Assembly (NCBI GenBank): GCA_965656185.1
Contig: CBFHJH010000002.1
Location: forward strand, 124,001-188,000
Direction: 5' to 3'
DNA: 64,000 nt
Origin: Croceimicrobium sp965656185
GTDB taxonomy: Bacteria > Bacteroidota > Bacteroidia > Flavobacteriales > Schleiferiaceae
Shown: positions 34,567-43,799 of the stretch, one piece after another
Layout of the letters: the number at the start of each line of letters is the position of its first letter
Position numbering within the stretch: the stretch's first letter is position 1
Program-made: the position numbers and the translations under genes
Notes under the pieces: model-generated
What the model was told of the DNA's origin: nothing
Databases searched by the model: none
What the model saw: only the letters and a program-made list of their open reading frames with translations

Positions 34567-35958
34567 CTATTGCACAAGTAGTTTTTCCCTTAGAAGGCTT
34601 TCGCCTGACCTGTCCCTGATTTCAATCCAATAAAAACCCTGGTTCAGGCTTAGGGTCATTTGTTCCTTGGCCAGGTCCTGGAAAACTAGATTTCCACCGA
34701 GGTTGTAAATGTATAACTGTGCTTTAGCAGGGTAGTTCTCGATACTTAGCGCACCGCGATTTGGGTTGGGATAAATACGCAAGTTAGCCGAAGATTCTTC
34801 TAAACCAATTGTATTGCAATCAGACACATTCACAAATATGTCTTCCATTTGTAGCGCGTAGCCACATCGGCCGCTCAGGTATTGTCCGTTAAAACTGAAG
34901 CGTGGCTCGATCTTATGTATACCGTTGGTGTCTATCGGATTTAAGAGCTCAAGGGAAATCGTAAAATTGTCTAGCGCTTTAGCCTTAATGATCGGGTTAA
35001 TACTTCCATCTGGCTGGTAAAATCTAAATTGTGTACCACTCGTATCGAGGCTATTGGCGTTAATTCCTGCAGGGCTGTACAGTTGAAGTACATTAGTTCC
35101 GCAAAAGGTGGCATTTGCGTGAAAGTTAGTATCTAGTTTAAAGGCTTCATAATTACTGCTGTCTACTTGGGCTGAAACATAAACCGTGTAATCAGCTACC
35201 GACCACCCAGTTTCGACCCAGCTTTGACTAGCAGGAGAAAATTGATAAGTGGCACTCTTTAATCCGAAGTTATAGGATCCTTGATTTATCGCTTTTAATT
35301 CCGACAAGGTCGAGGAGTTCATGGTAATATTGGTAATCCCGCCCGCACCTAAAAGACTATTTAGGTTGTGGCCACTTTGATAGGGCACAGGATTAGCAGC
35401 ACCATGGCTACCATTATAAACGTGGCTCCAAGAGAGCTGAACACTATCGGTGCTAGAGCTTCTGGTTCCTACCTTGCTTTTTACGTTTTGGGGTATAACA
35501 GTTTGGAAAATGGAAAAATTAGGGTGCTGAACGCTAAAAGGTTTAAAATGAGTGTCAAGATTAGCGCGCAGCAATAAGTTATTGGCGCTGTTAATATTAT
35601 CACTGATATCTCGGCAGCAATGGCCTTCGAAGTAGAACTGATAGATTTGGTTAGAGTCTAGGTCTATTAGATTGGATTCAAAAAGTACCATAGCGATTCG
35701 AGGTACCCAGTTGCTATCGGCACCGCAGCGCCAAGGCTTGGGAATACGCCAATAATGGGCTTCTTGAGGATGGCTTAATGAAGCCGGAGGCATCACCGAA
35801 TTTAGGGTGTAAGTAGTCGTGTCATTACCGCCATTATGAAGGGCCTGGATAAAATGTGGAGTTGAAGTGATACCAACCCCACCCAGATTTACGGCCAGCA
35901 TAAGTTTAAGCACGTATTTGTGTTCATTTGCAGCACCGACATGCTCATACCAAATCAT
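34567..35958 (-). CDS. T9SS type A sorting-domain protein lacking its signal peptide
   Basis: A 463-residue protein from ATG 35958. The N-terminus MIWYEHVGAANEHKYVLKLM is that of secreted Bacteroidota proteins beginning ...HxxGGEIWYEHLG. The C-terminus (LRIYPNPNRGALSIENYP to FYWIEIRDRSGESLLREKL) is a T9SS type A sorting domain. No signal peptide is encoded from this start. One is encoded just upstream in the same frame (36042-35971) but is separated by TAA at 35970-35968. Either the gene is disrupted or the stop is a sequence error. Function of the body is unknown. Confidence 0.75.
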   Translation of the reverse strand: MIWYEHVGAANEHKYVLKLMLAVNLGGVGITSTPHFIQALHNGGNDTTTYTLNSVMPPASLSHPQEAHYWRIPKPWRCGADSNWVPRIAMVLFESNLIDLDSNQIYQFYFEGHCCRDISDNINSANNLLLRANLDTHFKPFSVQHPNFSIFQTVIPQNVKSKVGTRSSSTDSVQLSWSHVYNGSHGAANPVPYQSGHNLNSLLGAGGITNITMNSSTLSELKAINQGSYNFGLKSATYQFSPASQSWVETGWSVADYTVYVSAQVDSSNYEAFKLDTNFHANATFCGTNVLQLYSPAGINANSLDTSGTQFRFYQPDGSINPIIKAKALDNFTISLELLNPIDTNGIHKIEPRFSFNGQYLSGRCGYALQMEDIFVNVSDCNTIGLEESSANLRIYPNPNRGALSIENYPAKAQLYIYNLGGNLVFQDLAKEQMTLSLNQGFYWIEIRDRSGESLLREKLLVQ

Positions 35959-35967
35959 TCCATTATT

Positions 35968-36042
35968 TTAATGAGATCCCAGTATCCTCGAACTGGTTAA
36001 AAGTAATAGAGCTAAAAGGAAAGCGGTAATGTAGCGATTCAT
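35968..36042 (-). pseudogene. Signal-peptide ORF cut off by an in-frame TAA
   Basis: ATG 36042 encodes 24 residues: MNRYITAFLLALLLLT then SSRILGSH, followed by TAA (35970-35968). The next codons in the same frame are NNG and then MIWYEHVG of the downstream T9SS protein. Homologous secreted proteins read straight from ...SH through GG/NNG to the IWYEHVG-like strand, so this is best seen as the severed export signal of that gene. Confidence 0.7.
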
Positions 36043-36250
36043 CTGTATTGGTTTGAAATCAAAACTAATAGCTGATTTTTATTCTTCCTAGATCGGATGA
36101 GTCTGATCAAGCCAAGGCCTATTGAGCGTTTTCCTTTTGCTCTATTTCCTCTTCCTCATTTTATCCATTCTTATTAACAATGGCTGCTGACTCGCGCGCA
36201 ATCTCTTATTTTTAAGTTCTCTATTTGCAGAACTCAAAAAGACCATCATT

Positions 36251-39200
36251 TTGTTTTTAATCTTTGATACTGAGACCACTGGCTTACCGATTCGGGACGA
36301 TGCCCCTTTAAGCGATTTCGAAAACTGGCCCCGTGCGGTCCAGATCGCTTGGCAATTACACGATGAGACCGGGAAGCTGATCGAAGCCAAAGATTTTGTT
36401 ATTCGACCCGATGGTTTTGATATCCCCTACAATGCCGCAAAGGTCCATGGGATCACTACGGCCGTTGCCGAAGAATATGGCGTGCCACTGCCAGAGGCCA
36501 TGGCCGAGTTTAGCGCTGCAGTGCAGAAGGCGACCTTCTTGGTGGGGCACAACCTTCAGTTCGATAATAATATCCTGGGTTGTGAGTATTTGCGCCTTGA
36601 GCAAAGCAATATTCTAGAGGGTTTACCCGTATTGGATACGGGTGAGGAAACCAGGGAATATTGCCAATTACCTGGTGGAAAGGGAGGCGGGTATAAAATG
36701 CCGCGTCTCGAAGAATTACACGAGAAGCTTTTTGGGCACAAATTTGCTGAGGCCCATAATGCCGCGGCCGATGTAGAAGCAACTACCCGTTGTTTTTTCG
36801 AGGCGGTTCGCATCAATATTTTCACCAATGCCCGCCTAGAGTGGAGCGAGACGGAGCGCGAAGCTTTTAATCGAGCTAATCCCAATACGGTGCAGCCCAT
36901 CGGTTTAAAGGTGCAAAGCTTTAAGAAGTTAGCGGAAGATTTAGCTAAAAAACAAGCTTCCGCTGATGGCGCATCTGGCGAAAGCCATACCGAACTCGCG
37001 GCCGACCTCAAATTTACTCATCTTCACGTCCACACTCAATATTCCATCCTTCAAGCAACTTGCGATATCGATGGATTGATCAACCGAGCCAAGGCAGAAG
37101 GTATGCCCGCGGTGGCCATGACCGATATCGCCAATTTGTACGGAGCTTTCAAATTTACTTCAGCTGCCTTGGCAGCCGATCTAAAGCCGATCGTAGGTTG
37201 TGAGCTCTATCTCTGCCGCGATCATCAAGATAAATCCGTTAAGGACAATGGTTTCCAGATCGTGGCCATAGCTAAGAATAAAGCAGGATACCATAATTTG
37301 GCCAAGCTCAGTTCTTTGGGTTTTACCGCTGGTTATTACTACGTTCCGCGGATCGATAAGGAATTACTGTTGCAATACAAGGAGAACCTGATCGTGACTA
37401 GCGGTAGTATGGGCGGAGAAATTCCGCGCTTGATCCTAAATGTGGGGGAAAAGCAAGCGGAAGAAGCGTTTATTTGGTACAAAGAGAATTTTGGCGAAGA
37501 TTTTTATGTAGAGTTAGTAGATCACGGTTTAGAAGAGAACCGGGTGGTAAATGAAACTCTGGTGCGATTTGCGCGAAAGCACGCGGTAAAGTTCTTTGCT
37601 TCCAACGATGTTTACTACCTCGGACAGGATGATGCTAATGCCCACGATATTTTACTCTGTGTAAAAGAGGGGGAGTATCAAAGTACTCCGATCGGTCGGG
37701 GCAGGGGCTACCGCTATGGTTTCCCGAACGACCAGTTTTATTTTAAGGGCGATGCTGAGATGAAACAGCTCTTTGCCGACCTCCCCGAGGCGATCGCCAC
37801 TACCCAAGAGATCGTGGATAAGGTAGAAGCCTATGATTTAGCACGCGATGTGCTCTTGCCCGCCTTTGATATTCCAGAAGAGTTTCGCGATCTGGCCGAT
37901 GAAGAAGATGGCGGAAAGCGCGGTGAAAATAATTACTTGCGTCACCTTACTTACGAAGGAGCCAAGGAGCGCTACGGCGAGATCACGGAGGAAATTAAAC
38001 AGCGACTCGACTTCGAACTAGAGACGATCGCGAATACCGGATATCCTGGTTATTTCTTAATTGTACAGGACTTTACCTCCCAAGCCCGGAAAATGGGGGT
38101 GAGTGTGGGACCCGGTCGAGGTTCGGCTGCTGGATCGGCGGTGGCCTACTGTATTGGTATTACCAATGTAGATCCCATTAAGTACGATCTCCTATTTGAG
38201 AGATTCTTGAATCCGGATCGGGTTTCTTTGCCGGATATCGATATCGATTTCGACGACGAAGGTCGTGGGAAGATCATTGATTGGGTGGTAAATAAATACG
38301 GGCAAAGTCAGGTCGCCCAGATCATCACTTATGGAACCATGGCGGGAAAGTCAGCCATTCGGGACGCCGGTCGAGTGCTGCAGTTGCCCTTATCCGAAAC
38401 GGATCGGGTTGCCAAACTGGTGCCCGATACCAAGCTCAATAAGCTCTTTAAATGGAGCGATAAGGAAATGGCCTCGAATCTGAATAGTGACCTTTTACCC
38501 TTGGGTAAGCAGTTGCGAGAATTGGCCAAGCAGGATAGCCTAGAAGCCCAAGTGGTAAACCAAGCTCGTATTTTGGAAGGTTCGGTGCGTAACACCGGAA
38601 TTCACGCTTGTGGGGTTATTATTACGCCGGATGACATCACCAAATTCGTCCCGGTTTCGGTAGCCAAGGATTCAGACCTCTATGTTACCCAATTCGACAA
38701 CTCGGTGGTAGAGAACGCCGGTATGTTGAAGATGGACTTTTTGGGCTTAAAGACCCTTAGCATTATTAAAGATGCGATTGCTATCGTGAAGGATCGACAT
38801 CAGGTGGAAATCGATACCGATGAGATTCCGCTCGACGACCCGAAGACCTTTGAACTTTACCAGCGAGGGGAGACCAACGGTACTTTTCAGTTTGAGAGCC
38901 CAGGTATGCAAAAGCACCTGAAAGCCCTTAAGCCGGATAAGTTTGCTGACCTCATTGCCATGAACGCCCTGTACCGCCCGGGTCCATTAGAGTATATCCC
39001 TAACTTCATTGCTCGAAAACACGGTCAAGAAGAGATCAGTTATGACCTTCCGGATATGGAGGAATATTTGGCCGAAACCTACGGAATTACCGTTTACCAG
39101 GAGCAGGTGATGCTGCTGTCCCAAAAGCTGGCCGGCTTTACCAAGGGCGAGGCCGATGTGTTGCGTAAAGCGATGGGTAAAAAGAAGCGGGATGTGCTGG

Positions 39201-40567
39201 ATAAGATGAAGCCCCAATTCATCGAACAAGGTAAAGAACGAGGTCACGACGAGGAGAAGCTAAATAAGATCTGGAAAGACTGGGAGGCCTTTGCGGCCTA
39301 CGCTTTTAACAAGTCACACTCCACCTGTTATTCGGTAGTGGCCTTCCATACCGGTTATTTGAAGGCTAATTATCCGGCCGAATATATGGCTTCGGTGCTT
39401 ACCCATAACATGAGCGACATAAAGAAGGTCACCTTCTTTATGGAAGAATGTAAACGGATGGGTATTCCGGTTTTGGGTCCCGATGTTAATGAATCGCAGT
39501 TTAAGTTTACCGTAAACAATAAAGGGGAGATCCGCTTTGGTTTGGGGGGGATGAAAGGCGTTGGCGAAAATGCCGTGATGGCCATCGTGAACGAGCGTTT
39601 GGCCGAAGGGTCTTACAATACCATATTCGATTTATTGAAGCGGATCGATCTACGAGCCGTAAACAAGAAAACCTTAGAAAGCCTCGCACTGGGTGGAGCT
39701 TTCGATAACTTCCAAAATTGTCACCGCGCTACTTTTTTCCACGAAGGTCCGGATGGAAGAACCTTTTTGGAAAGAGCGATAAAGTATGCTCAAGCGCTCA
39801 AATTGCAAGAAGAATCTTCACAGGTAAGTCTTTTCGGCGAAAGCGAAGAGGTGGAAATGCCTGCCCCCGAAATTCCCGCGGTGCCAACCTGGCCACGCAT
39901 GTTTTTGTTAGGTAAAGAAAAAGAGGTCAACGGCCTATACCTGAGTTCCCATCCGCTCGACGACTTTAGGTATGAGATCGACCATGTGGTAACGAACAAA
40001 CTCTCCGAATTTCAGGAGATCGAACGCATGAATGATTTTACCGTTGCTGGCATTATTAGCGATGCCTTGCATTTGACCGCACGCAGTGGCAAGCCTTTTG
40101 GGCGTTTTACCATTGAGGATTACAGCGGGAAGCATGAGTTTGCCCTATTTGGTGATGAATACCTTAAGTTCAAATCCTTTTTAGAAACCAATTTGATGGT
40201 TCTTATACGGGGCAAGATCTCGCGGTACACGCCGAGGTGGGAAGGGGCTACCGAAAGGATCGAAGCTAAAATTCATCAGATCAGTCTCATTCAGGATGTG
40301 TTGGAAAAACACGGGAAAGGTATCGAATTGCAGATCCCGGTTCAGGCCCTCAATGCAGAAAATATAGAATCCATCAATAATCTTATCACGGAACATCAAG
40401 GAGATAAGTCTTTAGAGTTACTGGTTTTCGATCATGAAAACCCCAAGGTAAACGTGCGAATGCCTAGACGTAGCAAGGGCGGCATAGCATTACACAAGAA
40501 AAGTCTCGACGATTTTAAAGCCTTGAGCTTTGCTAAGATGCGGCTCAAGGCCGATGCGAAGGGCTAA
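36251..40567 (+). CDS. dnaE: DNA polymerase III alpha subunit with N-terminal exonuclease domain
   Basis: Replicative polymerase, 1438 residues. Residues 1-190 form a DEDDh 3'-5' exonuclease (FDTETTG, VGHNLQFDNN, HNAAADVEAT) normally supplied separately as epsilon. The PHP domain starts near 256 (HLHVHTQYS) with part of its metal site altered (TDIANLYG). The catalytic Asp residues are in PDIDIDFDDEGRG near residue 661, followed by the helix-hairpin-helix and OB-fold (FTVAGIISDALHL) regions. The start is TTG 36251; it gives the MFLIFDTETTG N-terminus expected for this fused class, and no ATG is in frame upstream before a stop. trxA follows. Confidence 0.94.
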   Translation: MFLIFDTETTGLPIRDDAPLSDFENWPRAVQIAWQLHDETGKLIEAKDFVIRPDGFDIPYNAAKVHGITTAVAEEYGVPLPEAMAEFSAAVQKATFLVGHNLQFDNNILGCEYLRLEQSNILEGLPVLDTGEETREYCQLPGGKGGGYKMPRLEELHEKLFGHKFAEAHNAAADVEATTRCFFEAVRINIFTNARLEWSETEREAFNRANPNTVQPIGLKVQSFKKLAEDLAKKQASADGASGESHTELAADLKFTHLHVHTQYSILQATCDIDGLINRAKAEGMPAVAMTDIANLYGAFKFTSAALAADLKPIVGCELYLCRDHQDKSVKDNGFQIVAIAKNKAGYHNLAKLSSLGFTAGYYYVPRIDKELLLQYKENLIVTSGSMGGEIPRLILNVGEKQAEEAFIWYKENFGEDFYVELVDHGLEENRVVNETLVRFARKHAVKFFASNDVYYLGQDDANAHDILLCVKEGEYQSTPIGRGRGYRYGFPNDQFYFKGDAEMKQLFADLPEAIATTQEIVDKVEAYDLARDVLLPAFDIPEEFRDLADEEDGGKRGENNYLRHLTYEGAKERYGEITEEIKQRLDFELETIANTGYPGYFLIVQDFTSQARKMGVSVGPGRGSAAGSAVAYCIGITNVDPIKYDLLFERFLNPDRVSLPDIDIDFDDEGRGKIIDWVVNKYGQSQVAQIITYGTMAGKSAIRDAGRVLQLPLSETDRVAKLVPDTKLNKLFKWSDKEMASNLNSDLLPLGKQLRELAKQDSLEAQVVNQARILEGSVRNTGIHACGVIITPDDITKFVPVSVAKDSDLYVTQFDNSVVENAGMLKMDFLGLKTLSIIKDAIAIVKDRHQVEIDTDEIPLDDPKTFELYQRGETNGTFQFESPGMQKHLKALKPDKFADLIAMNALYRPGPLEYIPNFIARKHGQEEISYDLPDMEEYLAETYGITVYQEQVMLLSQKLAGFTKGEADVLRKAMGKKKRDVLDKMKPQFIEQGKERGHDEEKLNKIWKDWEAFAAYAFNKSHSTCYSVVAFHTGYLKANYPAEYMASVLTHNMSDIKKVTFFMEECKRMGIPVLGPDVNESQFKFTVNNKGEIRFGLGGMKGVGENAVMAIVNERLAEGSYNTIFDLLKRIDLRAVNKKTLESLALGGAFDNFQNCHRATFFHEGPDGRTFLERAIKYAQALKLQEESSQVSLFGESEEVEMPAPEIPAVPTWPRMFLLGKEKEVNGLYLSSHPLDDFRYEIDHVVTNKLSEFQEIERMNDFTVAGIISDALHLTARSGKPFGRFTIEDYSGKHEFALFGDEYLKFKSFLETNLMVLIRGKISRYTPRWEGATERIEAKIHQISLIQDVLEKHGKGIELQIPVQALNAENIESINNLITEHQGDKSLELLVFDHENPKVNVRMPRRSKGGIALHKKSLDDFKALSFAKMRLKADAKG

Positions 40568-40586
40568 AGGATCGGATTAAATAAAC

Positions 40587-40594
40587 TAAATTTG
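40587..40594 (+). promoter_or_regulatory. -7 box TAAATTTG for trxA
   Basis: Exact TAnnTTTG match 23 bases upstream of ATG 40617, giving trxA its own promoter after dnaE. Confidence 0.6.
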
Positions 40595-40616
40595 TAACCC
40601 TAAAAAATTGAATAAA

Positions 40617-40934
40617 ATGGCATTAGAAATTACTACCGCCAACTTCGAAGAGACCGTATTAAAATCAGATAAACCAGTATTGGTAGATTTCTGGGCCGAA
40701 TGGTGTGGCCCATGCCGTATGGTAGGTCCGATCGTAGAAGAATTGGCCGGAGATTACGAAGGAAAAGCAGTTGTAGGAAAAGTGAATGTAGACGAGCACG
40801 GTGAGATCGCTCAGCAATTCGGCATTCGTAACATTCCTACTTTATTGGTTTTCAAAAACGGTGAAGTGGTTGACAAGCAAGTAGGAGTAGCTCCTAAGCC
40901 TGCCTTAGCTTCAAAGATCGACGCTCAGTTATAA
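40617..40934 (+). CDS. trxA: Thioredoxin
   Basis: A 105-residue classical thioredoxin, cytoplasmic disulfide reductase. The active site WAEWCGPCRM lies near residue 28-35 and the cis-Pro loop RNIPTLLVFKNG near residue 73. A TTG three codons earlier is in frame, but ATG 40617 gives the family's normal length. A strong terminator follows. Confidence 0.97.
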   Translation: MALEITTANFEETVLKSDKPVLVDFWAEWCGPCRMVGPIVEELAGDYEGKAVVGKVNVDEHGEIAQQFGIRNIPTLLVFKNGEVVDKQVGVAPKPALASKIDAQL

Positions 40935-40956
40935 GTCGTTCTTAAAGAAATTTAAG

Positions 40957-40988
40957 ACCCCTGTACCCATCAGTGCAGGGGTTTTTTT
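40957..40988 (+). terminator. Rho-independent terminator of trxA
   Basis: Stem ACCCCTG / CAGGGGT with a 12-base loop followed by seven T, 22 bases after the trxA stop. Confidence 0.9.
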
Positions 40989-41044
40989 ATGCAATTAATC
41001 TAAGCTTTACCTTCCTTGCCGCATATTTTTCTAATATTGTCCTA

Positions 41045-41983
41045 ATGGCCGAGATACAGCAACTAGAACCCTTCGAATACCGCGATTTCGAGCATCTCGA
41101 ATTGATGGCCTCTCAAGTGGTAGAGGGCTTCATTACGGGGATGCATAAAAGCCCATTTCACGGTTTTTCAGTAGAATTTTCGGAACATCGTATTTACAAT
41201 CCGGGCGAGTCTACAAAGGATATCGATTGGAAGCTTTATGCCCGAACCGATCGGCTTTATACCAAGCGATACGAGGAGGAAACCAATTTACGCTGCAGGA
41301 TCTTGCTCGATACTTCGGGTAGTATGTTTTACCCACGCGAAAAAATGCGCCGCGTAGAGGATCCGAGTAAGTTTTTGTTTAGTGCTATAGCAAGCTTGGC
41401 GCTGATGAACCTTTTAAAAAGGCAACGCGATGGGGTGGCGCTAAGTCTCTTCGGTAGAGAAGATTACCACAGCGCAGTGGGTTCTACCTATCAGCATCAC
41501 AAGGCTATTGCGACCAAACTGTTCCAAACCCTGAGTGCTCCGCAAAAGGCAGCTAGCAGTGAAGTTGGCTTAGCAGCGCAACTGCATCTTATGGCCGAGC
41601 AAACGCATCGTCGTTCATTGATAATCATCTTTAGCGACTTTATGGAAGTAGAAGAAGATCCGCAATCCTTTTTAGATGCGCTACAGCATTTAAAACATGC
41701 CAAGCATGAGGTGATCTTGTTTTGGACCCTAGATAAAAGTACCGAGCAAAACTTCGACTTTGCGGCTGGTCCCCACAAATTCGTAGACCTAGAAACTGGA
41801 GCCGAGTTAAAGCTCAACCCAGAAGAGCTTAGGTCTTTATACCGGGAAGAAATGAAGGCCTTTAAAGCCGATCTTGAGGAACATTGTTTGCGCTATAAGA
41901 TCGATCTGCATGAGGTAGATGTGGCCGAAGGTTACCAAAATATAATTCAGTCATTCTTGATCAAACGAAAACGCCAGAATTAA
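41045..41983 (+). CDS. DUF58 domain protein
   Basis: A 312-residue cytoplasmic protein of the DUF58 family, a VWA-like fold often coded beside MoxR ATPases. The signature is NPGESTKDIDWKLYARTDRL near residue 60, followed by a MIDAS-like strand RILLDTSGSM near residue 96 and IIIFSDFMEV. ATG 41045 is used; an earlier in-frame start would run through the trxA terminator. No MoxR gene is adjacent here. The stop shares one base with the phosphatase start (TAATG), so the two are coupled. Confidence 0.9.
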   Translation: MAEIQQLEPFEYRDFEHLELMASQVVEGFITGMHKSPFHGFSVEFSEHRIYNPGESTKDIDWKLYARTDRLYTKRYEEETNLRCRILLDTSGSMFYPREKMRRVEDPSKFLFSAIASLALMNLLKRQRDGVALSLFGREDYHSAVGSTYQHHKAIATKLFQTLSAPQKAASSEVGLAAQLHLMAEQTHRRSLIIIFSDFMEVEEDPQSFLDALQHLKHAKHEVILFWTLDKSTEQNFDFAAGPHKFVDLETGAELKLNPEELRSLYREEMKAFKADLEEHCLRYKIDLHEVDVAEGYQNIIQSFLIKRKRQN

Positions 41984-43104
41984 TGTTAAGCAAGCTGTTT
42001 ATTAGTGTTTTAGTTTCCCTAATGTTTTTGGGAACGGAAAAGGAGCCCAGTCCAAAGCAAAAGAAAAAAGGTCCGCCCAATATCATTTTAATGATCGGCG
42101 ACGGTATGGGGCATGCCCAGCTTTCATCGGCCATCTATTATGGTCCCGAAAAACCACAATATCTGCGTTTCCCTATCGTGGGACTGAGCATTACCTCTTC
42201 GAGTAGTCATAAAATTACCGACAGTGCGGCTGGAGCAACGGCATTCAGTTGTGGCGTTAAAACTTACAACGGTGCGATTGGCATGGCCCAAGATAGTACC
42301 GCATTACCTACGATATTAGAAGATTTGGCTCAGGAAGGCTGGAAGACCGGCTTAATTGCAACTTCCTCCATTACGCATGCCACTCCGGCTTCCTTCTTTG
42401 CGCACGTGCCTTTGCGGAAGCAAGAGTTTGAGATAGCCGAGCAGTTTTTAACCGCCCCAGTAGATTTTGCCGCTGGGGGAGGAAAGCGATTTTTCTTCGA
42501 CCGTCTCGATGAGCAAAATCTCTATCCAAAATTCGCTGAAAACAATATAGTGATCGACACTACCAAGCTTGAGGCAAAAGATTGGCAGTCCGAAAGTCGT
42601 TATGCCTATTTCTTAGCCCAAGATGGACTGCCACCGGTTAAAGAGGGGCGCGGCGATTTTTTGCCCCGATCTACCGAAATGGCTCTCGATTGTCTAAGTA
42701 GTACTGAAGGAGACAAGCCATTCTTTTTGATGGTTGAAGGGTCGCAAATCGACTGGGGCGGTCACGCAAACGATGGTGATTACCTTACTAGCGAAATGAT
42801 CGATTTCGATAAGGCAATCGGTAAGGCTTTAGACTTTGCTGCTGCGGATGGGAATACCATAGTGATCGTCACTGCCGACCATGAGTGTGGTGGTTTCGCT
42901 ATGGTGAGCACCAAGGTAGAAGTACCTTTCCAAGGCAAACGTCGTGATTATGATTCTCTTTCTTACAGTTTCGGATCGGGCGGACATTCATCTACTATGG
43001 TGCCAGTGCTAGCCTATGGTCCGGGTGCAGAGACTTTCACGGGGATCTATGACAATCACCAGATCTACCATAAGCTTAAGGCGATCCTAGCTAAGACGAA
43101 ATAA
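41983..43104 (+). CDS. Alkaline phosphatase family protein
   Basis: A 373-residue exported phosphomonoesterase. A short signal peptide (MLSKLFISVLVSLMFLG) precedes a basic linker. The metal/nucleophile motifs are IILMIGDGMGHAQ and DSAAGATAFSCG with the phospho-Ser. VEGSQIDWGGHANDGD and VTADHECGGFA hold the remaining zinc ligands. It is shorter than E. coli PhoA and lacks its insert region. Phosphate scavenging is the expected role; regulation is not visible. Confidence 0.93.
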   Translation: MLSKLFISVLVSLMFLGTEKEPSPKQKKKGPPNIILMIGDGMGHAQLSSAIYYGPEKPQYLRFPIVGLSITSSSSHKITDSAAGATAFSCGVKTYNGAIGMAQDSTALPTILEDLAQEGWKTGLIATSSITHATPASFFAHVPLRKQEFEIAEQFLTAPVDFAAGGGKRFFFDRLDEQNLYPKFAENNIVIDTTKLEAKDWQSESRYAYFLAQDGLPPVKEGRGDFLPRSTEMALDCLSSTEGDKPFFLMVEGSQIDWGGHANDGDYLTSEMIDFDKAIGKALDFAAADGNTIVIVTADHECGGFAMVSTKVEVPFQGKRRDYDSLSYSFGSGGHSSTMVPVLAYGPGAETFTGIYDNHQIYHKLKAILAKTK

Positions 43105-43106
43105 AA

Positions 43107-43133
43107 AAACGCACCCTCTAGGAGGATGCGTTT
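43107..43133 (+). terminator. Terminator hairpin after alkaline phosphatase
   Basis: AAACGCA / TGCGTTT outer arms with an inner CCTC / GAGG stem, starting 3 bases after the stop. The T tract is short, so strength is uncertain. Confidence 0.65.
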
Positions 43134-43240
43134 CATGAGATATACCTCTCGAATGTTTTCAGTTCGCCTATCTATTACCCACTAAAAATACGAACCAGCA
43201 TTCTGCCCGAAGGCCGAAAGGTATTTCTGCAGAAAATCGT

Positions 43241-43588
43241 TTAGACTGCAGGTCTTAAGAGGATACGGTTCATTGAATCAAGTAGCACCTGCACAGTGTT
43301 GCGAAGCTCAGAGCTTGGAAGTTCTAAGTCTAGCCTGTGGTACAGGGGCTCGTTCGTAGATACTCCGAATTCGAAGTACTGGTCACCGCTCCTGAATTCA
43401 CTCAGTCGGATTATTAACTCGTAAGACTGACTACCCAACTTATCTTTTACATGATAATAATGGCCTTTGGACGGACCAGATGGGTGAATTTCAGCCATTC
43501 GCTCTTGCTTGGAAAGCTTTGGAATGGCAATCACATTGTCAAATCTCGCGGTTAATAGATCCAAGGCTTCTTCCTTGTCTATTACCAT
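43241..43588 (-). CDS. Hypothetical protein, 115 residues
   Basis: A small soluble protein I do not recognise. The sequence alternates helix (residues 1-30, MVIDKEEALDLLTARFDNVI) and beta strands (GHYYHVKDKLG, YELIIRLSEFR, QYFEFGVSTNEPL), ending in an amphipathic helix. It has no signal peptide or membrane segment. A good promoter box lies upstream and codon use looks like its neighbours, so it is probably a real single-gene unit between the phosphatase and amylase genes. Confidence 0.65.
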   Translation of the reverse strand: MVIDKEEALDLLTARFDNVIAIPKLSKQERMAEIHPSGPSKGHYYHVKDKLGSQSYELIIRLSEFRSGDQYFEFGVSTNEPLYHRLDLELPSSELRNTVQVLLDSMNRILLRPAV

Positions 43589-43610
43589 AATAAATCCCTC
43601 TATACATCGA

Positions 43611-43618
43611 CAAAGATA
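43611..43618 (-). promoter_or_regulatory. -7 box TATCTTTG for the 115-residue protein
   Basis: Exact TAnnTTTG match 22 bases upstream of ATG 43588. The AT-rich remainder of the gap up to 43765 shows nothing else I can name. Confidence 0.55.
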
Positions 43619-43765
43619 GCTAATATGTCGAATTATTTAGAGTAGATCGATTAAAATATCTTATTCCCAAATGTTAAAATTTAGGCTTAATTAGCTGAAT
43701 AACAAGGATAAAAATCTAAAAAATTATACACTGTTATTGACTTAGCCCAGGCTTAAACAAAAGGC

Positions 43766-43794
43766 AAAAAAAAAGCCTCCTGATTCGGAGGCTT
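43766..43794 (-). terminator. Rho-independent terminator of the GH13 amylase gene
   Basis: On the minus strand AAGCCTCC / GGAGGCTT with a 6-base loop is followed by a T tract, 6 bases after the amylase stop. Confidence 0.9.
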
Positions 43795-43799
43795 TGAAT

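Noticed and set aside
40973..41044. Longer N-terminus of the DUF58 protein
   Set aside because: It would begin inside the trxA terminator stem and adds hydrophobic residues not typical of the family.
43715..43735. TACAC near the end of the amylase gene as a sixth operator copy
   Set aside because: Only one half-site is present; the bases 10 upstream are A-rich and do not resemble GTGTA.
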